A stretch of 64,000 bases of DNA from Proluteimonas luteida (GTDB taxonomy: Bacteria > Pseudomonadota > Gammaproteobacteria > Xanthomonadales > Xanthomonadaceae), in assembly GCF_021191695.1 (NCBI RefSeq), contig NZ_JAIWPT010000007.1, positions 62,001-126,000 on the forward strand, written 5' to 3'. Made by a program: the position numbers and the translations under genes. Within the stretch, counting starts at the first letter, position 1. Every line of letters starts with the position of its first letter. Shown here in pieces: positions 39,408 to 47,248 of this stretch. The notes beneath the pieces were generated by a model. It did not search any database and was not told the origin of the DNA. It saw nothing but the letters and a program-made list of their open reading frames with translations.

Positions 39408-40049
39408 ATGATCCGAGTCTTTCTGGTCGACGACCAGAACCTGGTCCGCCAGGGCATCCGTTCGCTGCTGGCGCTCGATGGCGGCATCGAAGTCATCGGC
39501 GAGGCCGCCGACGGCCAGCAGGCGGTCGCGACGATTCCCGGCCTGGCGCCGGATGTCGTGCTGATGGACATGCGCATGCCGGTGATGTCCGGGCTGGAGG
39601 CGTTGCAGGCGCTGGCCCGCGCCGATGCGCTGCCGCCGACCATCATCCTGACCACCTTCGACGACGACCAGCTGGTGCTGGCCGGGCTGAAGGCGGGTGC
39701 CAAGGGCTACCTGCTCAAGGACGTGTCGCTGGACCAGCTGGTCAGCGCGATCCGCACCGTCGCCGACGGCGGCTCGCTGGTGCAGCCGGCGGTGACCCAG
39801 CGCCTGCTGACCGGCCTGGAGCAGATGCGCAACGAGTTCGTCAGCCTCGATCGCCCGGACCCGCTGACCGAGCGCGAGACCGAGATCCTGCGGCTGATGG
39901 CCGGCGGGTTCTCCAACAAGGAGATCGCCAATTCGCTGGGCGTGGCCGAGGGCACGATCAAGAACCACGTGTCGAACATCCTGTCCAAGCTCGGCGTGCG
40001 CGACCGCACCCGGGCCGTGCTGAAGGCCTTCGAGCTGCAGCTGGTCTGA
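39408..40049 (+). CDS. LuxR/NarL-type response regulator
   Basis: A 213-residue regulator. The receiver domain (1-120) has acidic Asp8/Asp9, phospho-acceptor Asp54 (VLMDMRMP), Thr in LTTFDDD and Lys in YLLKD. The C-terminal helix-turn-helix (about 150-213) carries LTERETEILRLMAGGFSNKEIA and GTIKNHVSNILSKLGV. It is the cognate partner of the kinase at 38102. The last 22 codons and stop lie inside a tandemly repeated 223-bp unit. Targets are unknown. Confidence 0.94.
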   Translation: MIRVFLVDDQNLVRQGIRSLLALDGGIEVIGEAADGQQAVATIPGLAPDVVLMDMRMPVMSGLEALQALARADALPPTIILTTFDDDQLVLAGLKAGAKGYLLKDVSLDQLVSAIRTVADGGSLVQPAVTQRLLTGLEQMRNEFVSLDRPDPLTERETEILRLMAGGFSNKEIANSLGVAEGTIKNHVSNILSKLGVRDRTRAVLKAFELQLV

Positions 40050-40495
40050 CCGACAGGCTGTTCCGGGCCGGTGCAGCGCACCGGCCGTTCGTTGCCGCGC
40101 GCGGCATGCCGCGCAAGCCGCGGCGCCTCACCCAGCCCGCCGCAGCGCGGCGGGCGTTCGCCGTCGCCACGAGGCAGTGCCTCGTGAGCGGCGCCGGCTC
40201 ACTCTGTCCAAGCTCGGCGTGCGCGACCGCACCCGGGCCGTGCTCAAGGCCTTCGAGCTGCAGCTGGTCTGATCGACAGGCTGTTCCGGGCCGGTGCAGC
40301 GCACCGGCCGTTCGTTGCCGCGCGCGGCATGCCGCGCAAGCCGCGGCGCCTCACCCAGCCCGCCGCAGCGCGGCGGGCGTTCGCGCTGCCCGCGAGGCAG
40401 TGCCTCGCAAGCGGGGCCGCGCTCACCCTACCAACCCGGCGTGCGCGACCGCGACCGGGCGGTGCTGAGGGCCCTTCAGCTGCAGCCGGCCGGGG
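39981..40495. repeat. Three tandem copies of the response-regulator 3' end plus hairpin block
   Basis: Copy 1 is 39981-40203, copy 2 40204-40426 (period 223), and copy 3 from 40427 is shorter and degenerate. Each full copy holds the last 69 bases of the regulator gene with its stop, then four hairpins; in copy 1 they are GGCCGGTGC/GCACCGGCC (40066-40086), GCGCGGCA/TGCCGCGC (about 40099-40114), CCCGCCGC/GCGGCGGG (40136-40154) and CACGAGGCA/TGCCTCGTG (40168-40186). The remaining gap to 40749 has no gene. Confidence 0.92.
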
Positions 40496-40749
40496 CGGCC
40501 GGCCGCGTCTCGGCGGCCGGCGGGTGCGTCATGGACGGCATGTCATGAAGCGGAAGCGCCGCGCGGGTATACCCGGGCGACCTTCCGCCCGGGGCGGCGG
40601 CTGTCCGTCGACGGGCGTTCCAGCGGCGCCGGACAGCGCGACCGGCCGCGCGGCGCCATCCCATCCACGTACTCGCCCGTCCCCGCGCAACTTGCTACGA
40701 TTGCCGGTCTGTGCCGCATCAGGCCGGAATTGGTCCTGGAGAACCCTGA

Positions 40750-41913
40750 ATGACCCGTCTGCTCGAACTGCTGATCTCTTGTGTCATCGTCGCCGTGCTG
40801 TTTGTGGTGGTCGCCGTGTTGCTCCCGTCCAGCCGGACACTGACCGAATCGGTCGAGACCAACCGTCGGCAGACGATCGTGTTCGACACGATCAACAGCC
40901 TCCGCCGTTTCAAGGACTGGTCGTCCATCCCGCTCTACGACCCCGCGGTGACGCTGAAGCTGTCGGGACCCGACGCCGGTGTCGGCGCCCGCGTCGACTA
41001 CGACTCGTCCGTCGATCGCATCGGCAAGGGCAGCTGGGAAATCATCGAGTCCGACCCGGGCACGCGCGTGGTCTACGCGGTCGAGAACCCGCAGCGCGGC
41101 CACAACAAGAAGATGACCTACACGCTGCGCCCGACCGGCCGCAACAACCGCAACATCGAGATCCGCCAGACCTACAACGTCGACTATGGCTGGGATCTGC
41201 TCGGCCGTTTCGCCGGCCTTTACGTCAGCCGCAACGTCGGTGACGACATGAAGCTGTCGCTGGGCCAGATGTCGAACATCCTGGCCTCGGTCCCGAACGT
41301 CGACTACCGCGTCGAGGGCAGCACGCTCAGCGACCTGGCCGTGGTCGATCGGCCGGCCGAGAACCTGCTGGTGGTCGCCGCCGGCGCCATCGAGCGCAAC
41401 AACCAGGTCATCCAGGACTCGATGAAGTCGAACCGCGAGTGGATCAACCGCACGATGGCCGCCAACGATCTCGAGGCCGCCGGTCCGCTGCGCATCATCA
41501 CCACCGAACTGGGCCGCGAGACCTACAACTTCGACGTGGCCCTGCCGGTCCGCAAGAAGGGCACCGGTCCGGCCGCGCCGGCCGTCTCCGAGGCCGACGA
41601 CGACGGCGAGAACGGCGATGCCGCGCCCGCCGTGGCCGAAGCGCCGGCGGCCGATGCCGCCGAGCTGTCCGGTCTGGAGCTGCTGGGCCCGGTCAAGTAC
41701 GTGCACGTGCCCCGCACCCGCGCCGCCAAGGCCAACTACAAGGGCTTCATGGCCGAGCTGGACAACGTGCGCAACGCGGTCCGCGCCTGGGCGCTGACCC
41801 AGGGCGACCAGGTCACCGACCGGCCCTACGAGTTCTATCTCAACGGCATCGACGACGCGTTCACCGAGAACGGCGAGTTCCAGGTCTACTGGACCCTGCG
41901 CGACCAGCCGTAA
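40750..41913 (+). CDS. SRPBCC-domain membrane protein with GyrI-like C-terminal half
   Basis: A 387-residue protein with one N-terminal transmembrane helix (about 5-26), then an SRPBCC/START-like hydrophobic-ligand domain (about 35-185, with ETNRRQTIVFDTINSLRRFKDWS) and a C-terminal GyrI/effector-binding-like part (about 200-387, ending YEFYLNGIDDAFTENGEFQVYWTL). An acidic Ala/Asp/Glu linker (about 270-300) lies within the second half. A GGAG site precedes the ATG. It is common in Xanthomonadaceae and of unknown role; it stands alone. Confidence 0.85.
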   Translation: MTRLLELLISCVIVAVLFVVVAVLLPSSRTLTESVETNRRQTIVFDTINSLRRFKDWSSIPLYDPAVTLKLSGPDAGVGARVDYDSSVDRIGKGSWEIIESDPGTRVVYAVENPQRGHNKKMTYTLRPTGRNNRNIEIRQTYNVDYGWDLLGRFAGLYVSRNVGDDMKLSLGQMSNILASVPNVDYRVEGSTLSDLAVVDRPAENLLVVAAGAIERNNQVIQDSMKSNREWINRTMAANDLEAAGPLRIITTELGRETYNFDVALPVRKKGTGPAAPAVSEADDDGENGDAAPAVAEAPAADAAELSGLELLGPVKYVHVPRTRAAKANYKGFMAELDNVRNAVRAWALTQGDQVTDRPYEFYLNGIDDAFTENGEFQVYWTLRDQP

Positions 41914-42038
41914 GGCCGCCGGGTTTCCAGCGATGATGTCGTCCGCACGCCGCATCCTCACCGATGCGGCGTGCGTCGTTTCGGGGGTCGGGGACAATGT
42001 CCGGCACCGCGGCGGCGATGCGCCGGGGGAGGGATCGG

Positions 42039-42413
42039 ATGCGTCGTGATCGCGGGCTTGATTCCGGGCCGGGGCCGGGCGGCCTGGTGGCTGCGGGCGC
42101 GCTGCTGGCGGGGATCGCGGTCGGCCTGTCCGCCTATGCCGCACATGCGGTCGACGGCGATGCCCGCAGCGGCCTGCAGACGGCCGCGGTGTTCGCGTTC
42201 GGACACGGCGTGGCGCTTGCCGCGCTGGCGCGGGGCGCCCGCCGCACGCTGACCGCGCTGGCGCTTCTGGCACTGCTGCTGGGCACGCTGCTGTTCTCCG
42301 GGGCGCTGGTCTCCCGCTACCTGCTGGCCGGGCCGTCGATGTTCGCCCCGTGGGGCGGCATGCTGGTGATGCTGGGCTGGGTGCTGTATGCGGTGGATGC
42401 GTTGCGGCGCTGA
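42039..42413 (+). CDS. DUF423 membrane protein (YgdD-like)
   Basis: A 124-residue protein with four transmembrane helices. The first segment, GLVAAGALLAGIAVGLSAYAAHAV, and the closing MFAPWGGMLVMLGWVLYAVDAL match DUF423. ATG 42039 has a GGGGAGGG ribosome site five bases upstream, which decides it over ATG 42017. The function is unknown in the family. Confidence 0.85.
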   Translation: MRRDRGLDSGPGPGGLVAAGALLAGIAVGLSAYAAHAVDGDARSGLQTAAVFAFGHGVALAALARGARRTLTALALLALLLGTLLFSGALVSRYLLAGPSMFAPWGGMLVMLGWVLYAVDALRR

Positions 42414-42455
42414 GGGGCGAGGCGTCCAGGGGCGCGGCAGGCACGCCTGGCGTTG

Positions 42456-42548
42456 CCCTCACCCCACCATCGGCGCCGCCGATGGTCCCCCCCTCTCCCG
42501 CGTTGCGTGAGAGGGGCGGCGGTGTCTCCCGCCGGGCGGCGGGAGACG
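42456..42548. repeat. Composite of three consecutive hairpins
   Basis: CCCTCACCCC is followed by ACCATCGGC/GCCGATGGT (42467-42487), a CCCTCTC/GAGAGGG stem (about 42493-42516) and GTCTCCCGCC/GGCGGGAGAC (42525-42548). The first part is the same interspersed family as at 32026. It fills the gap between convergent DUF423 and D,D-carboxypeptidase genes and may stop transcription from both sides. Confidence 0.85.
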
Positions 42549-42552
42549 GCAA

Positions 42553-43350
42553 TTATTCCTGGCGCCAGTGCCAGGGCTCGTGGACGATGCCGTGCAGGTT
42601 GTCGCGTGGGTAGCTCATCGTGAAGCCATGCGTGGCCGCGTGTTCGCGCAGCCAGGCGAATGCCCGAGTGTGTTCGAAGGATTCCTCGGCGGCGGGTTCG
42701 CCCGGCGTGCCGATGTCCAGCGCCCGGCCGGAATGGTGCTCGCTGTAGCCGGGCGCGGCATTGACCCGCAGGATGTCGTCGACCCGCTGTCCGCGCGCGC
42801 GCTTGCGCGCGAAGATGCCGAGCTGGTAATCGTGGCTGCGGTAGCCGGAAACCGCTTCGAGCACGACGCCGTCGCGCGCCGCGGCCTCACGCATCCGCGG
42901 CCACGCGCGCGCGGTATCCGCATGCAGCCACAACGGACGGCGGTAGCGGTCCTCGCCGGCGTACGCCAGCCGCGCGGGCTCGGGCACCAGCGGCAGGCCG
43001 GTGCGCGCGGCATAGGCATCGCCGTCGACGCCGAGGGCCTGCAGCCGCTCCTGCAGGCGGTGCAGGGGCAGCGTGGCCGCATCGTCCGCGCCCGATCGCC
43101 GCGCATCCGCCAACGCGTCCAGCACGTCGAGTGCGTCGTGCAGGCCGGCTTCGCGATGCCAGCGCGGCAGCAGCGGCATCAGTCCTTCCGGCAGTGCCGC
43201 CGCCAGATAGCGGCCGTCGCGCTTGCGGCGCAGGACGTGGCCGGCACGGGCGAGGATGCGGGCGTCGCGGTTGCTGCGCGCGCGCAGCAGGTCCGCGGGC
43301 CAGAGTTCGATATCGGGGGTGTTGAACAGGGTGCGGCAGCGGATACGCAT
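42553..43350 (-). CDS. M15B D-alanyl-D-alanine carboxypeptidase (VanY-like)
   Basis: Zinc carboxypeptidase that trims the terminal D-Ala from peptidoglycan stems, 265 residues. Zinc ligands lie in SEHHSGRALDIG (SxHxxGxAxD) and EPWHWR near the end, with the family motif VSGYRSHDYQ before them. The N-terminal half (1-125) is an unassigned Arg/Ala/Leu-rich region. No clear signal peptide is visible, which is odd for a periplasmic enzyme, so export or the start is uncertain. Confidence 0.85.
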   Translation of the reverse strand: MRIRCRTLFNTPDIELWPADLLRARSNRDARILARAGHVLRRKRDGRYLAAALPEGLMPLLPRWHREAGLHDALDVLDALADARRSGADDAATLPLHRLQERLQALGVDGDAYAARTGLPLVPEPARLAYAGEDRYRRPLWLHADTARAWPRMREAAARDGVVLEAVSGYRSHDYQLGIFARKRARGQRVDDILRVNAAPGYSEHHSGRALDIGTPGEPAAEESFEHTRAFAWLREHAATHGFTMSYPRDNLHGIVHEPWHWRQE

Positions 43351-43410
43351 GCCGCAAGCTTAGGGCCTGTCGTCCATTGCCGGGTAGCCCGCGATGGCCG
43401 CCTGGCGGAA

Positions 43411-43812
43411 TCAGCCGCCTGCCGCGACCGGCGCGAAATGCAGGCCGGCGATCTTGCCGTCGTTGTCGATCGCGACCGTGGCGTCGAGGCTGGCCTGCTC
43501 GCGATGTACGCGGATCATCACGACGGTGTAGCCGTCCTGCTCCGCCACCCGCGCGGGATCGCGCGAGGTGACCGGGCCGGCGGCCTCGATCTGCTGCTGG
43601 ACCGCCTGCAGCTGCGGCCGGTCGAGTGCGGCCTTCATCTGTGCGTTGAACTGGGCGGTGACCGTGTCGAAGTCGCCGGCATCGAGCTGGTCGAGGATCG
43701 CGTTGGCGGTCGCGGCCGCCTCCGCCTCGTCGGCGGCGAGTGCGGGCATGGCGAAGCAGGCGACGAGCAACGCGAGCAGGGCCGAATGCCTGAAGGAGCG
43801 GAAGAGGCGCAT
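43411..43812 (-). CDS. Secreted DUF3887-like protein
   Basis: A 133-residue protein with a signal peptide (1-26, MPALA-AD). The mature part (ILDQLDAGDFDTVTAQFN and MKAALDRPQLQAVQQQI) resembles DUF3887, an NTF2-like fold found alone or fused to hydrolases. The DNA about 10 bases before the ATG contains a weak AGTCCAC segment only. It is 60 bases upstream of the carboxypeptidase gene on the same strand. Confidence 0.75.
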   Translation of the reverse strand: MRLFRSFRHSALLALLVACFAMPALAADEAEAAATANAILDQLDAGDFDTVTAQFNAQMKAALDRPQLQAVQQQIEAAGPVTSRDPARVAEQDGYTVVMIRVHREQASLDATVAIDNDGKIAGLHFAPVAAGG

Positions 43813-43912
43813 GGGCGTGGACTCCGGAAGGATGTGCCGACGACTCTAGCCCGTGGCGCCCGGGGCCGCCATCCGGGCCGACCCCAGCGTCCGCTTCGCC
43901 GCGACCAGCTTC

Positions 43913-44755
43913 CTAGAGCACCGCCTGCGGCATCAGCAGGGGCACTGCCACGTGCAGCACGAGGTCGGCGCTGAAATGCGCCAGTACGGCCATTTCGAGT
44001 CCGCGCTTCCAGTAGACCCAGCCGAAGGCCACACCGCCGATCGCGTTGAGCAGCACGGTGCGTGCCACCACCCCGGCATCGAGCCCCCAGATGCCGGCCG
44101 CGGTGGGCAGGTGGCCGGCGCCGAACAGCAGCGCGGCGATGACGATCGCGGTCCACACCAGTGCCGCGGACGGGCGCGGATGCGGCGTCTGCGCGCGCAT
44201 GGTGCGCGGCAGCCGCAGCCGTTCGGCCTGGGCCACGCCCCACACCAGCAGGGTCATCAGGAACAGGCGCAGTTGGACTTCCTCGACGATGCCGCCGTAG
44301 AACGACGCCAGCAGGCCGTACAGGGCGTTGCGCGCGCCGTCGATGTCCTGCATCGCGACCTTCGGTTCGGGCAGCAGCAGCGGATCGAGCAGATACGACA
44401 GCAGCAGGATCGCAAGCGCCGAGGCAACGCCCAGCACGATGCTGTGGCCTGGCCGCAGCGCCCGGACCCCGACAGCGCCATGGCGGTTGATCCAGCGCTG
44501 CATCAGCGGGCTGCCGAGCCCGACGCGATGGCCCATGCGCAGGCCGGCCCATGCCAGCAGCGCGGTCATGATGAACATCTGCATCGCCTGGATCGCGATC
44601 AGCGCCGGCAGCGGCACCGGTATCGCGTCGAGCCGGCCCGGCATGACCTGCATCAGGTAGGGGAACACGGCCACCGTCGCCAGCGCGGCAAGCGCCGCCC
44701 ATGCGACCGCGACGCGCAGGTCCTGGCGCAGGCGGGGAGGGGGCGGCGCGATCAT
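43913..44755 (-). CDS. CPBP-family intramembrane metalloprotease
   Basis: A 280-residue protein with about seven or eight helices. The CPBP (Abi) motifs are EEVQLR (158-163), a variant of EExxxR, FGAGHL and HFSADLVLH, which together form the metal site of Rce1-like proteases. Its ATG overlaps the DUF4177 stop (ATGA), so it is the last gene of the five-gene SPFH operon. Possible roles are prenyl-protein processing, bacteriocin immunity, or cleavage of an anti-sigma factor; the context does not choose among them. Confidence 0.88.
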   Translation of the reverse strand: MIAPPPPRLRQDLRVAVAWAALAALATVAVFPYLMQVMPGRLDAIPVPLPALIAIQAMQMFIMTALLAWAGLRMGHRVGLGSPLMQRWINRHGAVGVRALRPGHSIVLGVASALAILLLSYLLDPLLLPEPKVAMQDIDGARNALYGLLASFYGGIVEEVQLRLFLMTLLVWGVAQAERLRLPRTMRAQTPHPRPSAALVWTAIVIAALLFGAGHLPTAAGIWGLDAGVVARTVLLNAIGGVAFGWVYWKRGLEMAVLAHFSADLVLHVAVPLLMPQAVL

Positions 44756-44928
44756 GCGCGCCGCTTCAGGAACGGCAGCACGGGCCGTCCGGCCACGTGC
44801 ACGGCGTTGACCCGTTCCCAACCCTGCTGGCCAAGCCGTTGCAGGTGCTCTTCGACGACCTCCGGCTTGACCCCGCCAAGCGTACCGACCTCGACCTGCT
44901 GCACCTTGTACTGCCAACGCTCACTCAT
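44752..44928 (-). CDS. Small DUF4177 protein
   Basis: A 58-residue protein, [15 protein letters not shown]...QGWERVNAV, the DUF4177 pattern (a short ferredoxin-like domain of unknown function). An AAGGAAAAA ribosome site precedes the ATG. It overlaps the RHH gene upstream by eight bases and the CPBP gene downstream by four, so it is tightly co-translated. Confidence 0.85.
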   Translation of the reverse strand: MSERWQYKVQQVEVGTLGGVKPEVVEEHLQRLGQQGWERVNAVHVAGRPVLPFLKRRA

Positions 44929-45112
44929 CGCTTTTTCCTTTGGATGTCGGCGGATTCCGGGACGCGGGAAGCCGGCCGGCCCGGCGCAACGCATCGCGCA
45001 GCACGTATTCGATCTGTGCGTTGGCGCTGCGCAGTTCGTCGTCCGCCCAGCGCTGCACCGCTGCCAGGATCTCGGCATTGATGCGCAGCGGGTAGGCCTT
45101 CTTGCCGTTCAC
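44921..45112 (-). CDS. Arc-type ribbon-helix-helix regulator
   Basis: A 63-residue protein: the N-terminal ribbon [43 protein letters not shown] is a classic RHH DNA-binding domain, followed by a basic tail. The GTG start overlaps the preceding membrane-protein stop as GTGA. Its likely target is the operator-like sequence at 46337-46364 in front of its own operon, by analogy with other operon-encoded RHH repressors. Confidence 0.85.
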   Translation of the reverse strand: MNGKKAYPLRINAEILAAVQRWADDELRSANAQIEYVLRDALRRAGRLPASRNPPTSKGKSDE

Positions 45113-45447
45113 CGGCGGTCCCGCGCCCGCCGCTTGGCGGCGACGACGACCAGCACCGCGGCCAGCGCCAGGCCGTTGACGACCAGCACCATGACCGCCG
45201 CCAGCGCCAGCAGCCGGGTCTCGTCGTCGCCCCACAGCGCCACGCCCGCGGCGGTGGCCAGCATCGCCAGCCCGATCATCCGCATCAGCCGCGCCAGCCT
45301 GCTGTCGAGCACCGCCTTGTCGCCGGCGGTCATGCCGGTGCTGCCGGCGGGCAGCGGCAGGCGCCCCCCGGCCAGCCAGCGGGCCGACACGAACGCGGGC
45401 CCGGCGAGCAGGGCGAAGACCGTGGCGGCGACGTAGTGCTGGGCCAT
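45109..45447 (-). CDS. Small membrane protein of the SPFH operon
   Basis: A 112-residue protein with three transmembrane helices: about 5-27, 52-70 ([19 protein letters not shown]) and 78-103. The C-terminus is Arg/Lys rich. I do not recognise a domain. It begins one base after the SPFH stop and overlaps the RHH gene, so it is an integral operon member, perhaps a partner of the SPFH protein. Confidence 0.8.
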   Translation of the reverse strand: MAQHYVAATVFALLAGPAFVSARWLAGGRLPLPAGSTGMTAGDKAVLDSRLARLMRMIGLAMLATAAGVALWGDDETRLLALAAVMVLVVNGLALAAVLVVVAAKRRARDRR

Positions 45448-45448
45448 G

Positions 45449-46303
45449 TCAGTACAGCGAGCCGGTGTTGACCACCGGCTGCGTCGCGCGGTCGCTGCAC
45501 AGCACCACCAGCAGATTGCTGACCATCGTGGCCTTGCGCTCCTCGTCGAGCGCGACCACCCCGTTCTTCTCCAGCTCGGCCAGCGCCATCTCGACCATGC
45601 CCACGGCGCCGGCGACGATCCGCGTGCGCGCGGCGATGACCGCATTGGCCTGCTGGCGCTGCAGCATCGCCTGGGCGATCTCGGGCGCGTAGGCGAGGTG
45701 GCTGATGCGCGCTTCCAGCACGTCGACGCCGGCCGCGGTCAGGCGCTCGTCGAGGTGCTCCTTGAGGCGGTCGGAGATCTCGGCCGGATGGCTGCGCAGC
45801 GAGATATCGCCTTCCTCGTGCTGGTCGTAGGGATAGCTGGTCGCCATCGCCCGCAGCGCCGCCTCGGACTGGATGTGCACGAAGCTCTCGTAGTCGTCGA
45901 CGTTGAACACCGCCTCGGCCGAATCGACGACCTTCCAGACCACCACCGCGGCGATCTCGATCGGGCTGCCGTCGAGCTCGTTGACCTTGAGCCGGCCGCT
46001 CTCGAAGTTGCGCACCCGCAAGGACACCTTCTTCTTGGTGAAGAACGGGTTGTTCCAGCGCAGGCCGTTGGCCTTGTCGGTGCCGACGTATTTCCCGAAC
46101 AGGCTCAGGACCGCGGCCTGGTTGGGTTCGACCATGTACAGGCCGGTGACCAGGAAGGCCAGCGCCAGCGCGGCGGCGATCGCGACCAGCGGCACCACGC
46201 CGCCGCCGCCGGCAAAGAACAGGTAGACGCACAGGCCGATGCCCGCGAGCAGCAGCAGCGCGAACGGGATGCCGGGCAGGGAGCGGATCGGGTTCTCTTT
46301 CAT
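45449..46303 (-). CDS. SPFH/Band 7 membrane scaffold protein
   Basis: A 284-residue protein with an N-terminal helical hairpin (about 10-55), then an SPFH domain: [45 protein letters not shown], and a long helical region with [36 protein letters not shown]. Such proteins form rings that organise membrane patches and regulate proteases. ATG 46303 was chosen because an upstream in-frame extension lies in the promoter. It is the first gene of the operon. Confidence 0.9.
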   Translation of the reverse strand: MKENPIRSLPGIPFALLLLAGIGLCVYLFFAGGGGVVPLVAIAAALALAFLVTGLYMVEPNQAAVLSLFGKYVGTDKANGLRWNNPFFTKKKVSLRVRNFESGRLKVNELDGSPIEIAAVVVWKVVDSAEAVFNVDDYESFVHIQSEAALRAMATSYPYDQHEEGDISLRSHPAEISDRLKEHLDERLTAAGVDVLEARISHLAYAPEIAQAMLQRQQANAVIAARTRIVAGAVGMVEMALAELEKNGVVALDEERKATMVSNLLVVLCSDRATQPVVNTGSLY

Positions 46304-46336
46304 GGCATGGCGCCGTTGCAGTGGGTGTGGGATCAA

Positions 46337-46364
46337 TTGATATCAAATAGATATCGGATGTCAA
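46337..46364 (-). promoter_or_regulatory. Promoter and putative RHH operator of the SPFH operon
   Basis: Minus strand: perfect -35 TTGACA (46359-46364), 16-base spacer, TATCAA (46337-46342). Overlapping it is the perfect palindrome TTGATATCAA (46337-46346), and related heptamers GATATCA, GATATCG and GATGTCA start at 46339, 46350 and 46357. This AT-rich 28 bases stands out in very GC-rich DNA, 34 bases from the SPFH ATG. Spaced half-sites suit an RHH protein. Confidence 0.7.
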
Positions 46365-46553
46365 GCGGCGGCGGCCCCGCCCGCCGGCGCATGCGGCCCG
46401 GTCCGCGGACTCGCGCTGCCGGACCCCCGCAGCGCCCCGGCCTGCGCGCGATGCACAATGCCGGTCGATGTCGCGGGCGCGGCATCGGTGCCGCTCACGC
46501 GCGGTTCCCGCCCGCGCCGGCACCATCGCCATGCCCCCTGCACTGGAGTCCCG

Positions 46554-47174
46554 ATGTCCCGTCCCCGCCATTTCTCGATGCTGCGCGACTTCCAGCTGGC
46601 CGACTGGTTCACGCTGGGCAACGCGTTCTGCGGTACCGGCGCGGTGTTCGCGGCGATGCGCTTCCTGCAGGACGGCGAGGTGTCCGACCTGCTGACCGGT
46701 ATGGCGCTGATCCCGCTGGCGTTCGTGTTCGACGCCCTCGACGGCCGCATCGCGCGCTGGCGCAAGGTCGCCTCGACCCTGGGCCGCGAGCTCGATTCGC
46801 TGGCCGACATCATCTCCTTCGGCCTCGCCCCGGCCGCGCTGGCCTATGCCTGCGGCATGCAGGGCGGCTGGGACTGGATCGTGCTGAGCTTCTTCGTCGG
46901 CTGCGGCGTCAGCCGGCTGGCGCGCTACAACGTCACCGCCGAGACGCTGGCCGACGGCGGCGACAAGGTGAAGTACTTCGAGGGCACGCCGATCCCGTCG
47001 AGCCTGCTGCTGGTGGTGCTGCTGGCGATCGCCGCGTGGAGCGGGCGCATCGGCAGCGAGCTGTGGCTGGGCGTGGTGCAGCTGGGTCCCTGGCAGCTGC
47101 ATCCGCTGGTGCTGGTGTTCGCGCTGTCGGGGTCGCTGATGATCAGCAAGACCCTGCGCATTCCCAAGTTCTGA
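46554..47174 (+). CDS. pssA: CDP-diacylglycerol-serine O-phosphatidyltransferase
   Basis: Makes phosphatidylserine, the precursor of phosphatidylethanolamine, from CDP-diacylglycerol (CdsA product) and serine. It is the integral-membrane type: 206 residues, about six to eight helices. The CDP-alcohol motif is complete: Asp60, Asp63, Gly64, Arg68, Gly77, Asp81 and Asp85 in DALDGRIARWRKVASTLGR and ELDSLAD. A GGAG site precedes ATG 46554. It is divergent from the SPFH operon; the gap holds the promoter. Confidence 0.92.
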   Translation: MSRPRHFSMLRDFQLADWFTLGNAFCGTGAVFAAMRFLQDGEVSDLLTGMALIPLAFVFDALDGRIARWRKVASTLGRELDSLADIISFGLAPAALAYACGMQGGWDWIVLSFFVGCGVSRLARYNVTAETLADGGDKVKYFEGTPIPSSLLLVVLLAIAAWSGRIGSELWLGVVQLGPWQLHPLVLVFALSGSLMISKTLRIPKF

Positions 47175-47248
47175 GCGCGCGGGTCGGCGGACAGGCGTGC
47201 AGCAACCGCCAGTTGTTATGATCGGAGACATCTGAGCGGGAGGGCGCG

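Noticed and set aside
39981-40495. CRISPR array
   Set aside because: Units are 223 bp, contain coding sequence, and lack short direct repeats with unique spacers; no cas genes are present.
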